DNA of 64,000 nucleotides from Autumnicola psychrophila (GCF_031846645.1 NZ_JAVRHN010000002.1:1-64000), one strand, 5' to 3'; shown: positions 26,187 to 35,386, counted from the stretch's first letter. Translations and numbers: made by a program. The notes: generated from the sequence alone by a model not told the origin.

Positions 26187-26425
26187 AACAAAGGCAGGTT
26201 TGGGTTGAAAAAAAATTCAGTAACTACCAATCTTGTAGGGGAGACGGGTCAAAAGGGTAAAGGTTCAAGGTTTAATTAGAGTTCGACGCGAAAATAGCGC
26301 ACTTTATCCGTATTATCCCTATAGATTTTTTTCTTTAACAATTTAATCACATAGAATGGAAAAGAGGCTGCCTTAAATTTCTAATAATGAAAAAGGTAAT
26401 GACGAAAATTGTCAAATATCAGCAA

Positions 26426-26460
26426 CAGGCTCTAGGCTTTAGGCTGTAGGCGTTAGGCAA
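26426..26460. repeat. Degenerate heptamer repeat (TAGGCNN)
   Basis: CTAGGCTTTAGGCTGTAGGC and the next copies repeat with a 7-bp step (TAGGCTT, TAGGCTG, TAGGCGT). It lies between the WecA-like and GT2 genes and belongs to the family found in the other spacers of the locus. The rest of the 26187-26484 gap shows nothing recognisable. Confidence 0.8.
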
Positions 26461-26484
26461 GAATATTTTTAGGCAATGACTGGT

Positions 26485-27231
26485 TTACTTAAGAAACTGC
26501 TTTAGTTTACTAAGATTTTTCCGGGCCAGGACCTTATAAGGATTTTTAATGCCGTTGGCTTTTAGTGCCAGCAGATCTTCTGCAGACTTTTGCCTTATAT
26601 TCGCCAGGCTACGGTTACTCGCGCCTCCCACTCTCATTTTAGTAATTACCCTCGGCAGATAATAAAATTTTAAAGCACTGTCACGAAAAATGCGCAACAT
26701 CAGATCATAATCGGCAGCGATCCTGTAATTAAGGTTAAAGAGCCCGTGCTTATCATATACTTCTTTCCGCAGGAAGAGAGTAGGGTGGGCGGGCATCCAG
26801 CCTTTTTTTAGAAGACCCGGATAAAACTGCTCGCTTTTCCAGTACCTGATCACTTTTGAAGTATCTTCTTTGTTTACATACTGAAGATCTCCATAAACCC
26901 CGTCAACATCATTTTGTTGAAAAGCAGTTACTACTTCTGAAATTACATCCGGAGAGGCAAAAAAGTCATCGGAATGTACCAAACCAATAATATCACCGGT
27001 TGCATGCTTTATTCCTTTATTAAGAGCATCATAGATCCCTTTGTCTTTTTCTGAAATAATTTTTAGGGGCCTGTTGTAATTATCTTTTATAATAGATACT
27101 GTATTATCTGAAGAGCCACCGTCTATGATCACCAGCTCCACGTTAAGATAATCCTGCACTGCCACAGATTTTATCGCAGATAAAATACTAGCTTCAGAAT
27201 TGTAGGTAGCTGTTATTATTGATATTTTCAT
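26485..27231 (-). CDS. Glycosyltransferase family 2
   Basis: The 248-residue GT-A enzyme starts MKISIITATYNSEASI, typical of GT2. It has the nucleotide-binding DGGSSDNT, then SEKDKGIYDALNKGI, a phrase common in the WcaA/WbbD-like subgroup, and HSDD as the DxD metal site (about 88-91). It probably adds one sugar to the undecaprenyl-linked repeat unit on the cytoplasmic side. Donor and linkage cannot be read from sequence. It stands alone between repeat-rich spacers. Confidence 0.92.
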   Translation of the reverse strand: MKISIITATYNSEASILSAIKSVAVQDYLNVELVIIDGGSSDNTVSIIKDNYNRPLKIISEKDKGIYDALNKGIKHATGDIIGLVHSDDFFASPDVISEVVTAFQQNDVDGVYGDLQYVNKEDTSKVIRYWKSEQFYPGLLKKGWMPAHPTLFLRKEVYDKHGLFNLNYRIAADYDLMLRIFRDSALKFYYLPRVITKMRVGGASNRSLANIRQKSAEDLLALKANGIKNPYKVLARKNLSKLKQFLK

Positions 27232-27243
27232 TTTTTTTTATCA

Positions 27244-27352
27244 TTGCGGGAAGGGCACAGCCGATGTCACCTTTCATTGCGAGGAGGCCATAGCCGACGT
27301 GGCAATCTCATCATTGCGAGGAGGCGGCAGCCGACGAAGCAATCTCATCATC
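27244..27352. repeat. CATTGCGAGGAGGC repeat cluster
   Basis: Three copies of a unit CATTGCGAGGAGGC-n-AGCCGACG-n-GCAATCTCATC (the first degenerate) follow each other. The unit is the dispersed CATTGCGAGGAGGCACGACGAAGCAATCTCA type familiar from Bacteroidota genomes. The right-most copy runs into the coding sequence of the next gene and encodes its C-terminus. Confidence 0.85.
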
Positions 27353-27895
27353 CCCAATCACCCTCTCCCTCACCTCTACCGCAGGATTCCCCTGGTAAAC
27401 TAAATATGGTTCTAAATCTTTGTTAGCCACCGAACTTACTGCCAAAATACTGTGGCTTTTGCAAATTACCCCCGGACAAACAATACTTTGCGCTCCAATC
27501 CATACTCCGTCTTCCAGATTAATTTCTTTTATGATAAGATCAAAAGAGGACTTTTTGTAGTTATGGTTTCCGCAGAGTAACATTGCTCCCTGGGACAGAC
27601 ATACATTTTTGCCAATTTTCACCATCTCAAGATTATCGATCCATACTTTTTCCCCAATCCAGGTATTCATGCCGATCTCCAGTTTCCAGGGATATTTTAT
27701 ATTCACCCCGGGTTTAATTACCACTCCCTGACCTATTTTTGCTCCGAAGAGCTTCAACAAAGCAACCTTTGATCCCGAAGAAGGATTTAAGGTATTCTGA
27801 AAGAAAAGCACGTTGGTAAAATACCAAAGGAGGATCTTAATTCTCCCTCCCGGTTGGTACCAGCTGTTGTCGTATTTAGAGAGATCTGTTTTCAT
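27311..27895 (-). CDS. WcaF-like sugar O-acetyltransferase (left-handed beta-helix)
   Basis: The 194-residue protein shows hexapeptide repeats throughout (IGQGVVIKPGVNI, IGMNTWIGEKVWI, IGKNVCLSQGAMLL, LEDGVWIGAQSIVCPGV). The catalytic His lies in CGNHNY (about 114). It belongs to the WcaF/MaT family, which acetylates sugars of exopolysaccharides with acetyl-CoA. The native part appears to end near VRERVIGDD; the last 13 or so residues (DEIASSAAASSQ) are read from the CATTGCGAGGAGGC repeat. A transferred C-terminal tail like this is unlikely to be required for activity. Confidence 0.9.
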   Translation of the reverse strand: MKTDLSKYDNSWYQPGGRIKILLWYFTNVLFFQNTLNPSSGSKVALLKLFGAKIGQGVVIKPGVNIKYPWKLEIGMNTWIGEKVWIDNLEMVKIGKNVCLSQGAMLLCGNHNYKKSSFDLIIKEINLEDGVWIGAQSIVCPGVICKSHSILAVSSVANKDLEPYLVYQGNPAVEVRERVIGDDEIASSAAASSQ

Positions 27896-27897
27896 TT

Positions 27898-27998
27898 TTT
27901 TAGGCGGTAGGCTTTTTTTATTGCTTTAGGCTTTAAGCTTTATGCTTTAGGCCGTAAGCTTTTTTTTGCCTATAGCTTATAGCTTATTGCCTATAGCT
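27898..27998. repeat. Degenerate heptamer repeats around poly-T blocks
   Basis: The spacer holds TAGGCGGTAGGC, a T7 block, GCTTTAGGCTTTAAGCTTTA, a T8 block and GCCTATAGCTTATAGC, all in 7-bp steps. The arms TAGGC/GCCTA and AAGC/GCTT pair with each other, so the transcript could fold into a hairpin with U-rich loops. The stop codon of the S23-like gene (27991) lies inside it. Confidence 0.8.
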
Positions 27999-28338
27999 TC
28001 TTACCCAAATTATACAACTTCTTTTTAATCTCGTTTACCTCAATATCCAGAACTGCATAGTCTTCTTCGCTAATGAAACAAAGATCTCTTGCAAGAATGA
28101 AAAAGTATTCCAGTTCGTGAGCAGAACCTAAAGCTATTTGAATGAATCTGTTGAAATCTTTATCTGACTGTCTGCCGCATCCTTCACTAAAATTTGAAGG
28201 GATGGAATATGCTGCTCTCTGCATTTGCGTGACCAACTGATATTTTTCGGAAGAAGGAAACGTGGTCGTAAGGTCATAGACTTTAATCACTAGTTCGTGA
28301 CTCAGTTTCCAAACTTCATATTTTCTAAAGTTTCTCAT
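27991..28338 (-). CDS. Four-helix-bundle protein (S23/IVS-like, TIGR02436)
   Basis: The 115-residue protein matches the four-helix-bundle family first seen inside 23S rRNA intervening sequences: FRKYEVWKLSHELVIKVYDLT, then a long helix with the hallmark R-A-A-x-S-I-P-x-N-x-x-E-G (here RAAYSIPSNFSEGCG) and ALGSAHELEYFFILARDL. The molecular role is unknown. It is out of place inside a polysaccharide operon. Heptamer repeats flank both sides, and its stop codon TAG comes from a repeat unit. This suggests a mobile or hitchhiking unit. Confidence 0.88.
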   Translation of the reverse strand: MRNFRKYEVWKLSHELVIKVYDLTTTFPSSEKYQLVTQMQRAAYSIPSNFSEGCGRQSDKDFNRFIQIALGSAHELEYFFILARDLCFISEEDYAVLDIEVNEIKKKLYNLGKKL

Positions 28339-28346
28339 TTTTTTAT

Positions 28347-28458
28347 GCTTTAGGCACTAGGCTGTAGGCTTCAGACTTTAATTATTAAGCTTTAAGCTTA
28401 CAGCTTTATAGCTTATAGCAATTTTTTGCCTACTGCCTAAAGCTTAACGCTTACAGCC
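28347..28458. repeat. Degenerate heptamer repeats upstream of the S23-like gene
   Basis: TGCTTTAGGCACTAGGCTGT and, after a spacer, AAGCTTTAAGCTTACAGCTT with GCTTATAGC follow the same 7-bp step as on the other side of the S23-like gene. The last units overlap the 3' end of the uxs gene and provide its final codons and stop. Confidence 0.8.
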
Positions 28459-29399
28459 TCTCCCGACAACAACTCCTCAAAATAAGTAATCGTCTTCACT
28501 AATCCCTCTTCCAAAGCAACTTTTGGCTCCCAGCCATTCAACTCCTTCTTTGCCAGATCGATTACCGGTTTGCGCTGAGTAGGATCATCTGTTGGCAGTT
28601 TCTTATGTATAATCTTAGATCTCGTGCCGGTCATTTCAATGATCTTAAAAGCCAGCTCCATCATCGTAAACTCTCCCGGATTACCCAGGTTTACCGGACC
28701 AATAAAACCATCTCTGCTGTTCATCATTCTGATCATTCCCTCCACCAGGTCATCTACAAACTGAAAACTTCTGGTCTGGGTTCCATCCCCGAATATGGTT
28801 ATATCCTCTCCTTTTAATGCCTGCACAATGAAATTTGATACTACACGTCCGTCCTCAGGGTTCATATTGGGACCATAAGTATTGAATATTCTTATGATCT
28901 TGATCTTAACCTGGTTCTGCAGATAATAATCCATAAATAAGGTTTCTGCACAGCGCTTTCCTTCATCATAGCAAGATCTGGTTCCAATTGGGTTAACATT
29001 TCCCCAATACGATTCCGGCTGTGGATGAACGGCAGGATCTCCATAGACTTCACTGGTACTTGCCTGCAAGATCTTCGCTTTAACCCGTTTAGCAAGACCA
29101 AGAGTGTTTATGGCACCCATAACTGAAGTTTTGATCGTCTTGATAGGATTGTACTGGTAATGTACCGGTGACGCAGGACAGGCTAGATTATAGATCTCAT
29201 CTACTTCAGCATAATAAGGTTCGGTAATGTCATGTCGCACCAATTCAAAGTAAGGATTATCGAGTAATTCGATAACATTTTTTTTACTCCCAGTAAGATA
29301 ATTATCAAGGCAGATGATTTCGTTACCCTCATTTAATAATCTTTTACATAAGTGTGAACCGACAAAACCAGCACCACCGGTAATTAGAATTTTTTTCAT
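28437..29399 (-). CDS. uxs: UDP-glucuronate decarboxylase (UDP-xylose synthase)
   Basis: The 320-residue extended SDR converts UDP-glucuronate to UDP-xylose. It has the NAD site GGAGFVGSH (8-16), the UXS phrase LACPASPVHYQYNP (about 73-86), the Ser/Thr site ASTSEVYGDP and RSCYDEGKR, in which Tyr and Lys are catalytic. RSCYDEGKR separates UXS from other epimerases. It uses the product of the UDP-glucose dehydrogenase at 51.4 kb. The last residues (EAVSVKL) and the TAG stop are read from a heptamer repeat. Confidence 0.93.
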   Translation of the reverse strand: MKKILITGGAGFVGSHLCKRLLNEGNEIICLDNYLTGSKKNVIELLDNPYFELVRHDITEPYYAEVDEIYNLACPASPVHYQYNPIKTIKTSVMGAINTLGLAKRVKAKILQASTSEVYGDPAVHPQPESYWGNVNPIGTRSCYDEGKRCAETLFMDYYLQNQVKIKIIRIFNTYGPNMNPEDGRVVSNFIVQALKGEDITIFGDGTQTRSFQFVDDLVEGMIRMMNSRDGFIGPVNLGNPGEFTMMELAFKIIEMTGTRSKIIHKKLPTDDPTQRKPVIDLAKKELNGWEPKVALEEGLVKTITYFEELLSGEAVSVKL

Positions 29400-29417
29400 G
29401 GCTTTTCTGACTATATG

Positions 29418-29545
29418 TTTTAAGCTTTAGGCTCTAAGCTATTTATTTTAATAATTTTTCCTTTGGACGCAGCTACACAAAATTGTTTCTTTTCCGCAAC
29501 AGCTTTAGACTTTAAGCTTACAGCATAGAGCTTACAGCTCAAATA
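29418..29545. repeat. Degenerate heptamer repeats
   Basis: TTTAAGCTTTAGGCTCTAAG and, further on, AGCTTTAGACTTTAAGCTTA with CAGCATAGAGCTTACAGC follow the 7-bp step. The repeat reaches into the next gene: the GAGCTG-TAA at its end supplies the last codons and the stop. Confidence 0.75.
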
Positions 29546-30677
29546 GCCTTCTGCTGGCCTCTATAGCTTTAGGATCATTACAATATTCTTTTGCAAACTC
29601 AAATGCAGCTTTTGACCAGTCATTGTATTCAGCCTGATCCATTGCGGTTACTTTTTCTATCGCTTTTATAAATTGTTCTTCCTGTTCTAAAAGAATATCA
29701 AAACCAATCTTCTTTTGCTCCAGTTGTTCCCATGGAGTATTATTAGAAATAATTACCGAACATGCATTCTGCCAGGACTCCATGATCACATGCCCAAAGT
29801 TCTCGTGAAAAGTTGGCAACAACATAAAATGCTGATCTTTTAATTCCTCCTTTAACTGATGATTGGGTACTGCTCCAATATTTTTCACGCTTATATTTCT
29901 CGGTAAACCATTAATAATTTCCAAACACTCCTGCCAGTATTTTTCTTCTTCTATTGGGCCAATAATGCTAAAATTAATTTTATATAACTTATTAACGCTT
30001 GAAAGAGACTGAAGAGCTGCTTTAAGGTTCTTTTTTTTACTGATTCGGGAAAGAAAGAATAAATTTAAAGATCCTTCTTCTTTCTTTTTCTCCGGAAAAT
30101 TTTCAGCCATCACTGTGGAAAGGTTTGTTGCAATATGAACTTTAGATTCCTCACCAAAATGCTGCTTAATTTCTTTTGCTTCAGAAGCAGCGGTGGCATG
30201 CCAGTTAATTTTTCGACTCAAACCCGAAACGCGAAAAAGCTTTAAAAAGATTTTCTTTTTTAACGGCTTTATATTTAAAGCCCCTTTTCCCAACATGCCC
30301 CGGGGAGCTAAAATTACTTTGACTTTCAGGTTTTTTAAAACCAGTAGCGGTTTCAATGTGAAATTCACCGAAAAAAGAGAGTTGAAATAGACACTGTTAT
30401 AATGCTTCTCTCTTAAGATTTCGCGGTAGCATTTTAAACTCTGGTTTTCTTCATCCAAATAGATCACCCGGTACTTTTCCCTTTCGAGCCATTTATTAAA
30501 AATGATATTTGGATACGCCTCAATCTCACCCAAATCCTTATTAGAGGTCACCACATCAAAATCGTATTCATGACCAAGGTGATTAATTAAATTCACTACA
30601 GACTGTATTGGCCCGCCCGCTTTATAACCTGGAAGAAACCAGTCTATAAAAATTAGAATTTTTTTCTTTTCAGGCAT
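29532..30677 (-). CDS. Glycosyltransferase family 4
   Basis: The 381-residue GT-B enzyme has an N-terminal DWFLPGYKAGGPIQSV, a glycine-rich acceptor-side loop seen in GT4 members. The C-terminal nucleotide-sugar domain has FFLSRISKKKNLKAAL and FHENFGHVIMESW, the E-x7-E region. A cytoplasmic sugar-adding role in repeat-unit assembly is inferred. It overlaps the upstream glycosyltransferase gene by 8 bp, so the two are coupled. Its final codons and the stop TAA are read from a heptamer repeat unit. Confidence 0.9.
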   Translation of the reverse strand: MPEKKKILIFIDWFLPGYKAGGPIQSVVNLINHLGHEYDFDVVTSNKDLGEIEAYPNIIFNKWLEREKYRVIYLDEENQSLKCYREILREKHYNSVYFNSLFSVNFTLKPLLVLKNLKVKVILAPRGMLGKGALNIKPLKKKIFLKLFRVSGLSRKINWHATAASEAKEIKQHFGEESKVHIATNLSTVMAENFPEKKKEEGSLNLFFLSRISKKKNLKAALQSLSSVNKLYKINFSIIGPIEEEKYWQECLEIINGLPRNISVKNIGAVPNHQLKEELKDQHFMLLPTFHENFGHVIMESWQNACSVIISNNTPWEQLEQKKIGFDILLEQEEQFIKAIEKVTAMDQAEYNDWSKAAFEFAKEYCNDPKAIEASRRLFEL

Positions 30678-31665
30678 CTGCGACCTCTTTGTATAAAGCT
30701 AAATACTTTGCAGCTATGTTCTTTAATTGAAAACGTTTGACATTTTCCTGTCCTTTCCTGACTAGTTCTTCACGATATTTATCTTCTTGTATAATTCTTA
30801 AAAGACCCTTTCGAATATCCCGAACGTCTGTTGGATTTACCATACAGGCTGCATCGCCGGCTACTTCAATTAATGGTTCTATGGCGGAGGTCAAGACCGG
30901 CCTCCCCACCGCCTGAGCCTCAATAACCGGCATTCCAAATCCTTCATAGAGAGAAGCAAAACTTACCAGGTCACATTCTTCATAAGCAGCTTTAATTTCT
31001 GAAAAAGGAAGATGCTTTCTGCTAGTGTAATTTATTTTATACTTAGCAAGTAATTTTAGCTGTTCTTCAGAGAGATCACCGATAATTAATAACCTGCATT
31101 TTATTCCTTCCAATGCTTCTATGGTTCGTTCCAGGTTTTTATTAGATTTTGTACCTATATGCAGCAGCACTGGATTTTCCTCGTTAAAAGGTTTTGGACA
31201 ATATTGTAAATTGGAATTTACCGGATTATGAATTACTACTATTTTGTTTTTAGCAAAAGGAATTAATTCACTTAGTTCTTTTTTTGAGAAATGGGAAATG
31301 ACAGTAATTTTTTTCACTATTAATGCAGGAATCCAGAACCAAAAAATTTTTATATACAATTTATGAAGGCTTGCTCCATAAAAGGCAGAACCAATGTCAT
31401 GTATTGTTAAAATTCCACTTCTACCTAAAGCCATTGAACCATAATTAATATGGCCCGTAATATGGTTGATCTGACTCTTATTCTTATTTATAAACTGAAT
31501 GTTCTTAAAAGCACTTTTGGGATCTGCTCCTGAATTCGGCACCTCAATGTGATGTACATCATGTTGCCTCTTAAATTGTTCCAACAGTTGGAGAAAAATT
31601 TCTTCAATGCTGTTGAACTGCGGAAGGCGTTTTCTAAAAATTAAAGTTAGATTTTTTTTTTGCAT
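30670..31665 (-). CDS. Glycosyltransferase family 4
   Basis: This 331-residue GT-B protein has the full C-terminal GT4 signature: LLHIGTKSNKNLERTIEALE for the donor-side start and SLYEGFGMPVIEAQAVGRPVL with the E-x7-E pair. The N-terminal half is short. It belongs to the repeat-unit assembly group. Gap to the polymerase gene is 1 bp, and the downstream glycosyltransferase gene overlaps by 8 bp. Donor not predictable. Confidence 0.92.
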   Translation of the reverse strand: MQKKNLTLIFRKRLPQFNSIEEIFLQLLEQFKRQHDVHHIEVPNSGADPKSAFKNIQFINKNKSQINHITGHINYGSMALGRSGILTIHDIGSAFYGASLHKLYIKIFWFWIPALIVKKITVISHFSKKELSELIPFAKNKIVVIHNPVNSNLQYCPKPFNEENPVLLHIGTKSNKNLERTIEALEGIKCRLLIIGDLSEEQLKLLAKYKINYTSRKHLPFSEIKAAYEECDLVSFASLYEGFGMPVIEAQAVGRPVLTSAIEPLIEVAGDAACMVNPTDVRDIRKGLLRIIQEDKYREELVRKGQENVKRFQLKNIAAKYLALYKEVADA

Positions 31666-31666
31666 A

Positions 31667-32917
31667 CTAAATATCCCACTTTAATTGTTTTCGTGCCGCC
31701 CAAAAGAATAGTGCAACCACAATACTGGCCTTTACCATATGATTTAAAACCACCACCAGTTCAGTTTCCGCTTTTACTACCTGGAAGAACAATAGAGGTA
31801 TAAAGAAGATCAAAACAGGATGATTCTCACTTAATGCCTTAATGCGGTTCCAGTAAACCGATAAAAAAAAGCCCCAGATTAGCATAAAAAATATTCCACC
31901 AAAGGAACCGAAATTAGCATAAGCCTCTCCAATTATGCTCATCCCCATAGAAGTATTCTTTCCTAAATGAAGGCCTGTGTATTTCATGAAATTTTCCTGA
32001 CCTCCGGCCTTTTTTTTATTTGGAGATAGGAATCTGGGAAGCAGGCTTGCCGTCACAGCTTCTTTTACAGTAGCTCCATCAGCAAAAGGTTCTTCTTCAG
32101 GAACTTCTTTCATGATAGCAGAAATGATCCAACCCTGGTTTAACCTAACATTAAGTCCTTCCTGTTCTGTATCATCAAAATTGGTATTGCTTAATTCCTG
32201 ATCCAGAACATTAAAAAATAATGCTATTTTATCTCCCTCATATCCGTTCCATATTTCAGCTCTTAAAGCTGCCTTTGCAGTCTGCAGGCTTATTACAAAA
32301 ACCAGACCTGCTAAAAGAATAAATATCTTTTTTTGTACTCCCGGTTTATACTTTAGAGCCCATAGCATAAAATAAAAAGTACTCCATAATAGAAAATCAT
32401 GAAATAGAGCATTATATATGGAGGTAACAAACAAATAACCTATTGCGGCATAAAATAACAACCGCTCTTTTTTGGAAGATGAAAAGAGCAATAATGCCGC
32501 TCCAATAAATTTAAATTGCGACAGCAGGAATAAAAAAAAGGCCAGTGACTGGGGGGCAAACCTGCCGGCAATATCTGCTGCAATACCAAAGAGAAGTATT
32601 TTCAAACCATAACCGGAATATTTAGACAGATCAGCTTCATCAAAAGTGAAAATCTCTTTTTTCCATAGTAACGCAACAGCTGAAAAAATCACAAAAGCAG
32701 GAACTACAAAAGACATGTAGGTCTCCTGGGGAACATACATATAATATTTATAATGGGATACTTCAGAGCTGTAACTTATAATTGGACCAAGAATCCACTG
32801 TAGGCCGGCAATTGCCAAAAGCAGCTCGATCACCGGTAAACTTTGTCCAAGCTTATTGAATAAGCGAAGCAGAATTATTCCCAGAGTTATTAAGCCTAGA
32901 ATAGAGAGTAAGGTCAT
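31667..32917 (-). CDS. Wzy-like polysaccharide polymerase (multi-spanning)
   Basis: The 416-residue protein is mostly hydrophobic, with about ten to twelve membrane helices, e.g. LLSILGLITLGIILL at the start and FGGIFFMLIWGFFLS near 340. A large hydrophilic loop sits at about 215-310. This topology is typical of Wzy proteins, which join repeat units on the periplasmic side, and sequence conservation in the family is low. It is the only polymerase candidate in the locus. It overlaps its upstream glycosyltransferase gene by 4 bp. A flippase role is unlikely because a clear MOP flippase exists at 47.3 kb. Confidence 0.75.
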   Translation of the reverse strand: MTLLSILGLITLGIILLRLFNKLGQSLPVIELLLAIAGLQWILGPIISYSSEVSHYKYYMYVPQETYMSFVVPAFVIFSAVALLWKKEIFTFDEADLSKYSGYGLKILLFGIAADIAGRFAPQSLAFFLFLLSQFKFIGAALLLFSSSKKERLLFYAAIGYLFVTSIYNALFHDFLLWSTFYFMLWALKYKPGVQKKIFILLAGLVFVISLQTAKAALRAEIWNGYEGDKIALFFNVLDQELSNTNFDDTEQEGLNVRLNQGWIISAIMKEVPEEEPFADGATVKEAVTASLLPRFLSPNKKKAGGQENFMKYTGLHLGKNTSMGMSIIGEAYANFGSFGGIFFMLIWGFFLSVYWNRIKALSENHPVLIFFIPLLFFQVVKAETELVVVLNHMVKASIVVALFFWAARKQLKWDI

Positions 32918-34080
32918 TTCTGAAGTTCAGATTTAATTGCTTCAGAGATCTTATTAAAGTTCCATTCCGTGATGATCTCTTTAGCATTTTTACCGGTCAA
33001 GTCTAAATTCGTCTGGCACATATCCCGGAGCTTAATTTTAAGATCTTCTAAGTTACCGGATTCAAATATTTCACCTACGTTATTATTTTCTATTAGATCA
33101 GGTGCACAGCCTACCTTGTCACTAACTAAAACAGGTTTGAAACAAGCCATAGCTTCATTCACGGCCAATCCCCAGGTCTCTCCAGGTCCCTTAGACGGAA
33201 GACAAAAAATATCCGCAACTCGATATACAACCGGCATTTTGGACTGATTTTGAAAAGGCAGCTTCTTTATATAAGAGCAGTTTTTTATTTCAGCTTCAAT
33301 TTCGGCTTCCAGAGGCCCATTGCCTAGAAGAAGCAATTTTAAATTGGACTTTTTTTTCTCCTGTAAACTTTTTATAGCATTTACTAGAAGTAATGGATTT
33401 TTCTTTTGCTCGAATTTACCGGCAAACAGAATTACCGTATCTTCATTTTTATATCCCAGTTCCTTGCGCCAGGTTTTAGCCAGTCTGTCAGATTCTCCCT
33501 CCGAATCAATAAACCTATCATTATCTATTGCATGAGGAGCAAACACGAGCTCTGCTTCCTTTAAACCATGAGCTAAATAATATTTTTTGCTTTCCCGGCC
33601 TACATAAAATGCCTTATCAATGTTTTTATAAACATATTTGAGTACAAGGCGTCTAGCGAGAGTTTTTAATCCTTTAGTCTCATCCAACAAAGTAGAATCA
33701 CCCCTAAACCAAACCGGGACTTTACCTTTAAAGTATTTCATTACTTTGAAATGACTCTTCATATTCCATCCAAAGACCAGAATCGCACCGGGCCGGAATT
33801 CCTCGATTTTTTTAATAAGCTCAGGGTTTTCTATCCCGCTCCACTTATTACTACCCGGGCTTTTAGAGACATTTTTTACAAATTCGTAGTTATAGCCATT
33901 TAACAAAGGAATATCCCACTGTATATCTTTTCCAAAAGTCTTGTCCTTTACTTTTTCCTTAGCCTGAGACCAGGTATAAAAAACCTTCACTTCAATATCC
34001 GGTTCTCCTGCCAGTAATCTGAACAATGGAGCGTAATACTGAATAGGATGTGTTATGACAATGGCTAATCTTTTCATCAT
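32914..34080 (-). CDS. Glycosyltransferase family 4
   Basis: The 388-residue GT-B enzyme opens RLAIVITHPIQYYAPLFRLL, a start common to a GT4 subgroup with WbnE-like members. The C-terminal domain has LFAGKFEQKKNPLLLVNAI and GPGETWGLAVNEAMACFKPV with the two conserved glutamates. It is predicted to extend the lipid-linked repeat unit. The gene overlaps the polymerase gene by 4 bp and lies 4 bp after the next upstream glycosyltransferase gene, indicating one message. Confidence 0.92.
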   Translation of the reverse strand: MMKRLAIVITHPIQYYAPLFRLLAGEPDIEVKVFYTWSQAKEKVKDKTFGKDIQWDIPLLNGYNYEFVKNVSKSPGSNKWSGIENPELIKKIEEFRPGAILVFGWNMKSHFKVMKYFKGKVPVWFRGDSTLLDETKGLKTLARRLVLKYVYKNIDKAFYVGRESKKYYLAHGLKEAELVFAPHAIDNDRFIDSEGESDRLAKTWRKELGYKNEDTVILFAGKFEQKKNPLLLVNAIKSLQEKKKSNLKLLLLGNGPLEAEIEAEIKNCSYIKKLPFQNQSKMPVVYRVADIFCLPSKGPGETWGLAVNEAMACFKPVLVSDKVGCAPDLIENNNVGEIFESGNLEDLKIKLRDMCQTNLDLTGKNAKEIITEWNFNKISEAIKSELQK

Positions 34081-34084
34081 AGTT

Positions 34085-35386
34085 TTATTCTAATACCTTT
34101 TCCATCGCATCAACCAATTTACGAGCAGATTCTTTAGCTGAAAATTTATTTAACACCTCCAGATCTGGGTTCCAAGATGTAGCGTTTAGACGGTTTAAAA
34201 GTTTCTCCTCAAATTGCTCTACTAGAGTCTTTCTAACTTCAACTGGATCAAAGCGTACTGTATATTCATCTGCTTTACAATCTTCCATGACTTTTACAGC
34301 ACTGCTTTCTGTATGAAAGACGCTAAATACCGGTTTTTTACTTAAAAGTGCCTGGAAGGTCTTACTGGCTGTATAATGCTTCTCCGTACTTCCTATGATC
34401 ATTACCGTATTTGCCGCTGAAAGAAAATTCAGAACTTGTAGAAAAGGATAACGGTCCCGTTTTTCGGTCACGATATCCTGTAATTCAAACTCCTCTGCAT
34501 AGGCTGTAATTGATTTCGCGGGATAAGCCCCGGTACCTACAAACCACAATTTTATTTTTTCGTTCCAAAGCCCTTTCTTTCTTAAATTCGCAATAGCTTC
34601 AAAAAATGCAGAAAGTAGAGTGTGGCTATTGGGAAGAAAGGCGCCTGCGTAGATCCAGTTCTTTTGGTCTTTAGGATCATTTTTCCATGGAAACTTTACT
34701 TGAGGAAGAATAACTTCGTGATCGTTGGGATCGAAACCATAAGGCATTGAAACATGAACTATTTTCTTTCCTGATTTAGAGTTTAGCGTCTCAGATAGTA
34801 ATTCATTGTCCTTATTATAAAACTCGGGAAAATTTTTCTTTAGAACAGGTTCATAATAAGGTGTGGATACTCCGCTTATTAAGCTTGCTTTTTTAACGGC
34901 AATAGGTTCTAAAGCTCTTGCAACCGACTGACTTAGCTGAGCCCGCACTCCTGTTTGATTTGTAATATCTCTTACCCAGGGATCGATATAGTCTATCCCA
35001 TAAGGAACCTTTGTTTTTTCATATATAAGTCTTCCCAGCAAAGAATTATAAAAGGAAGGAATAGGTAACCAGATAAAGTCGATTTTTTCCGATTCAATTA
35101 TTTCCTTTGCTTTTTTGCATAATGAATAAAAGGCTCTCAACCCAATGTCTCCAATCAATCTCGGCTTAAAGGTTTTTAAGGCTTTTACCCGTGTTACCTC
35201 AAAATTAGAAGAAAAAGTTCGGTTGAAATCATGATCAGGAGTTTCTTCAAAATATTCTTCCTGTACTGTTAAAATCCTCGGTGTCCAGCCAAAATCCTTC
35301 AGGAAATTTCCTATTAGGCGGGGCCGGTGAACACCTGCAAGGTTTGCAGGATGCCAATGGGGATAAATGATCAAAACCTTTTTCAT
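34085..35386 (-). CDS. Glycosyltransferase, GT-B fold (GT4-like)
   Basis: The 433-residue protein has the start KKVLIIYPHWHPANLAGVHR, seen in GT-B enzymes of Bacteroidota capsule clusters. The central part names a membrane-near acceptor region (GIDYIDPWVRD). The C-terminal domain with WIYAGAFLPNSH and LLSKKPVFSVFH is less canonical: the classical E-x7-E is not obvious. I therefore call it a probable glycosyltransferase. It overlaps its upstream neighbour by 4 bp (ATGA). Confidence 0.8.
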   Translation of the reverse strand: MKKVLIIYPHWHPANLAGVHRPRLIGNFLKDFGWTPRILTVQEEYFEETPDHDFNRTFSSNFEVTRVKALKTFKPRLIGDIGLRAFYSLCKKAKEIIESEKIDFIWLPIPSFYNSLLGRLIYEKTKVPYGIDYIDPWVRDITNQTGVRAQLSQSVARALEPIAVKKASLISGVSTPYYEPVLKKNFPEFYNKDNELLSETLNSKSGKKIVHVSMPYGFDPNDHEVILPQVKFPWKNDPKDQKNWIYAGAFLPNSHTLLSAFFEAIANLRKKGLWNEKIKLWFVGTGAYPAKSITAYAEEFELQDIVTEKRDRYPFLQVLNFLSAANTVMIIGSTEKHYTASKTFQALLSKKPVFSVFHTESSAVKVMEDCKADEYTVRFDPVEVRKTLVEQFEEKLLNRLNATSWNPDLEVLNKFSAKESARKLVDAMEKVLE

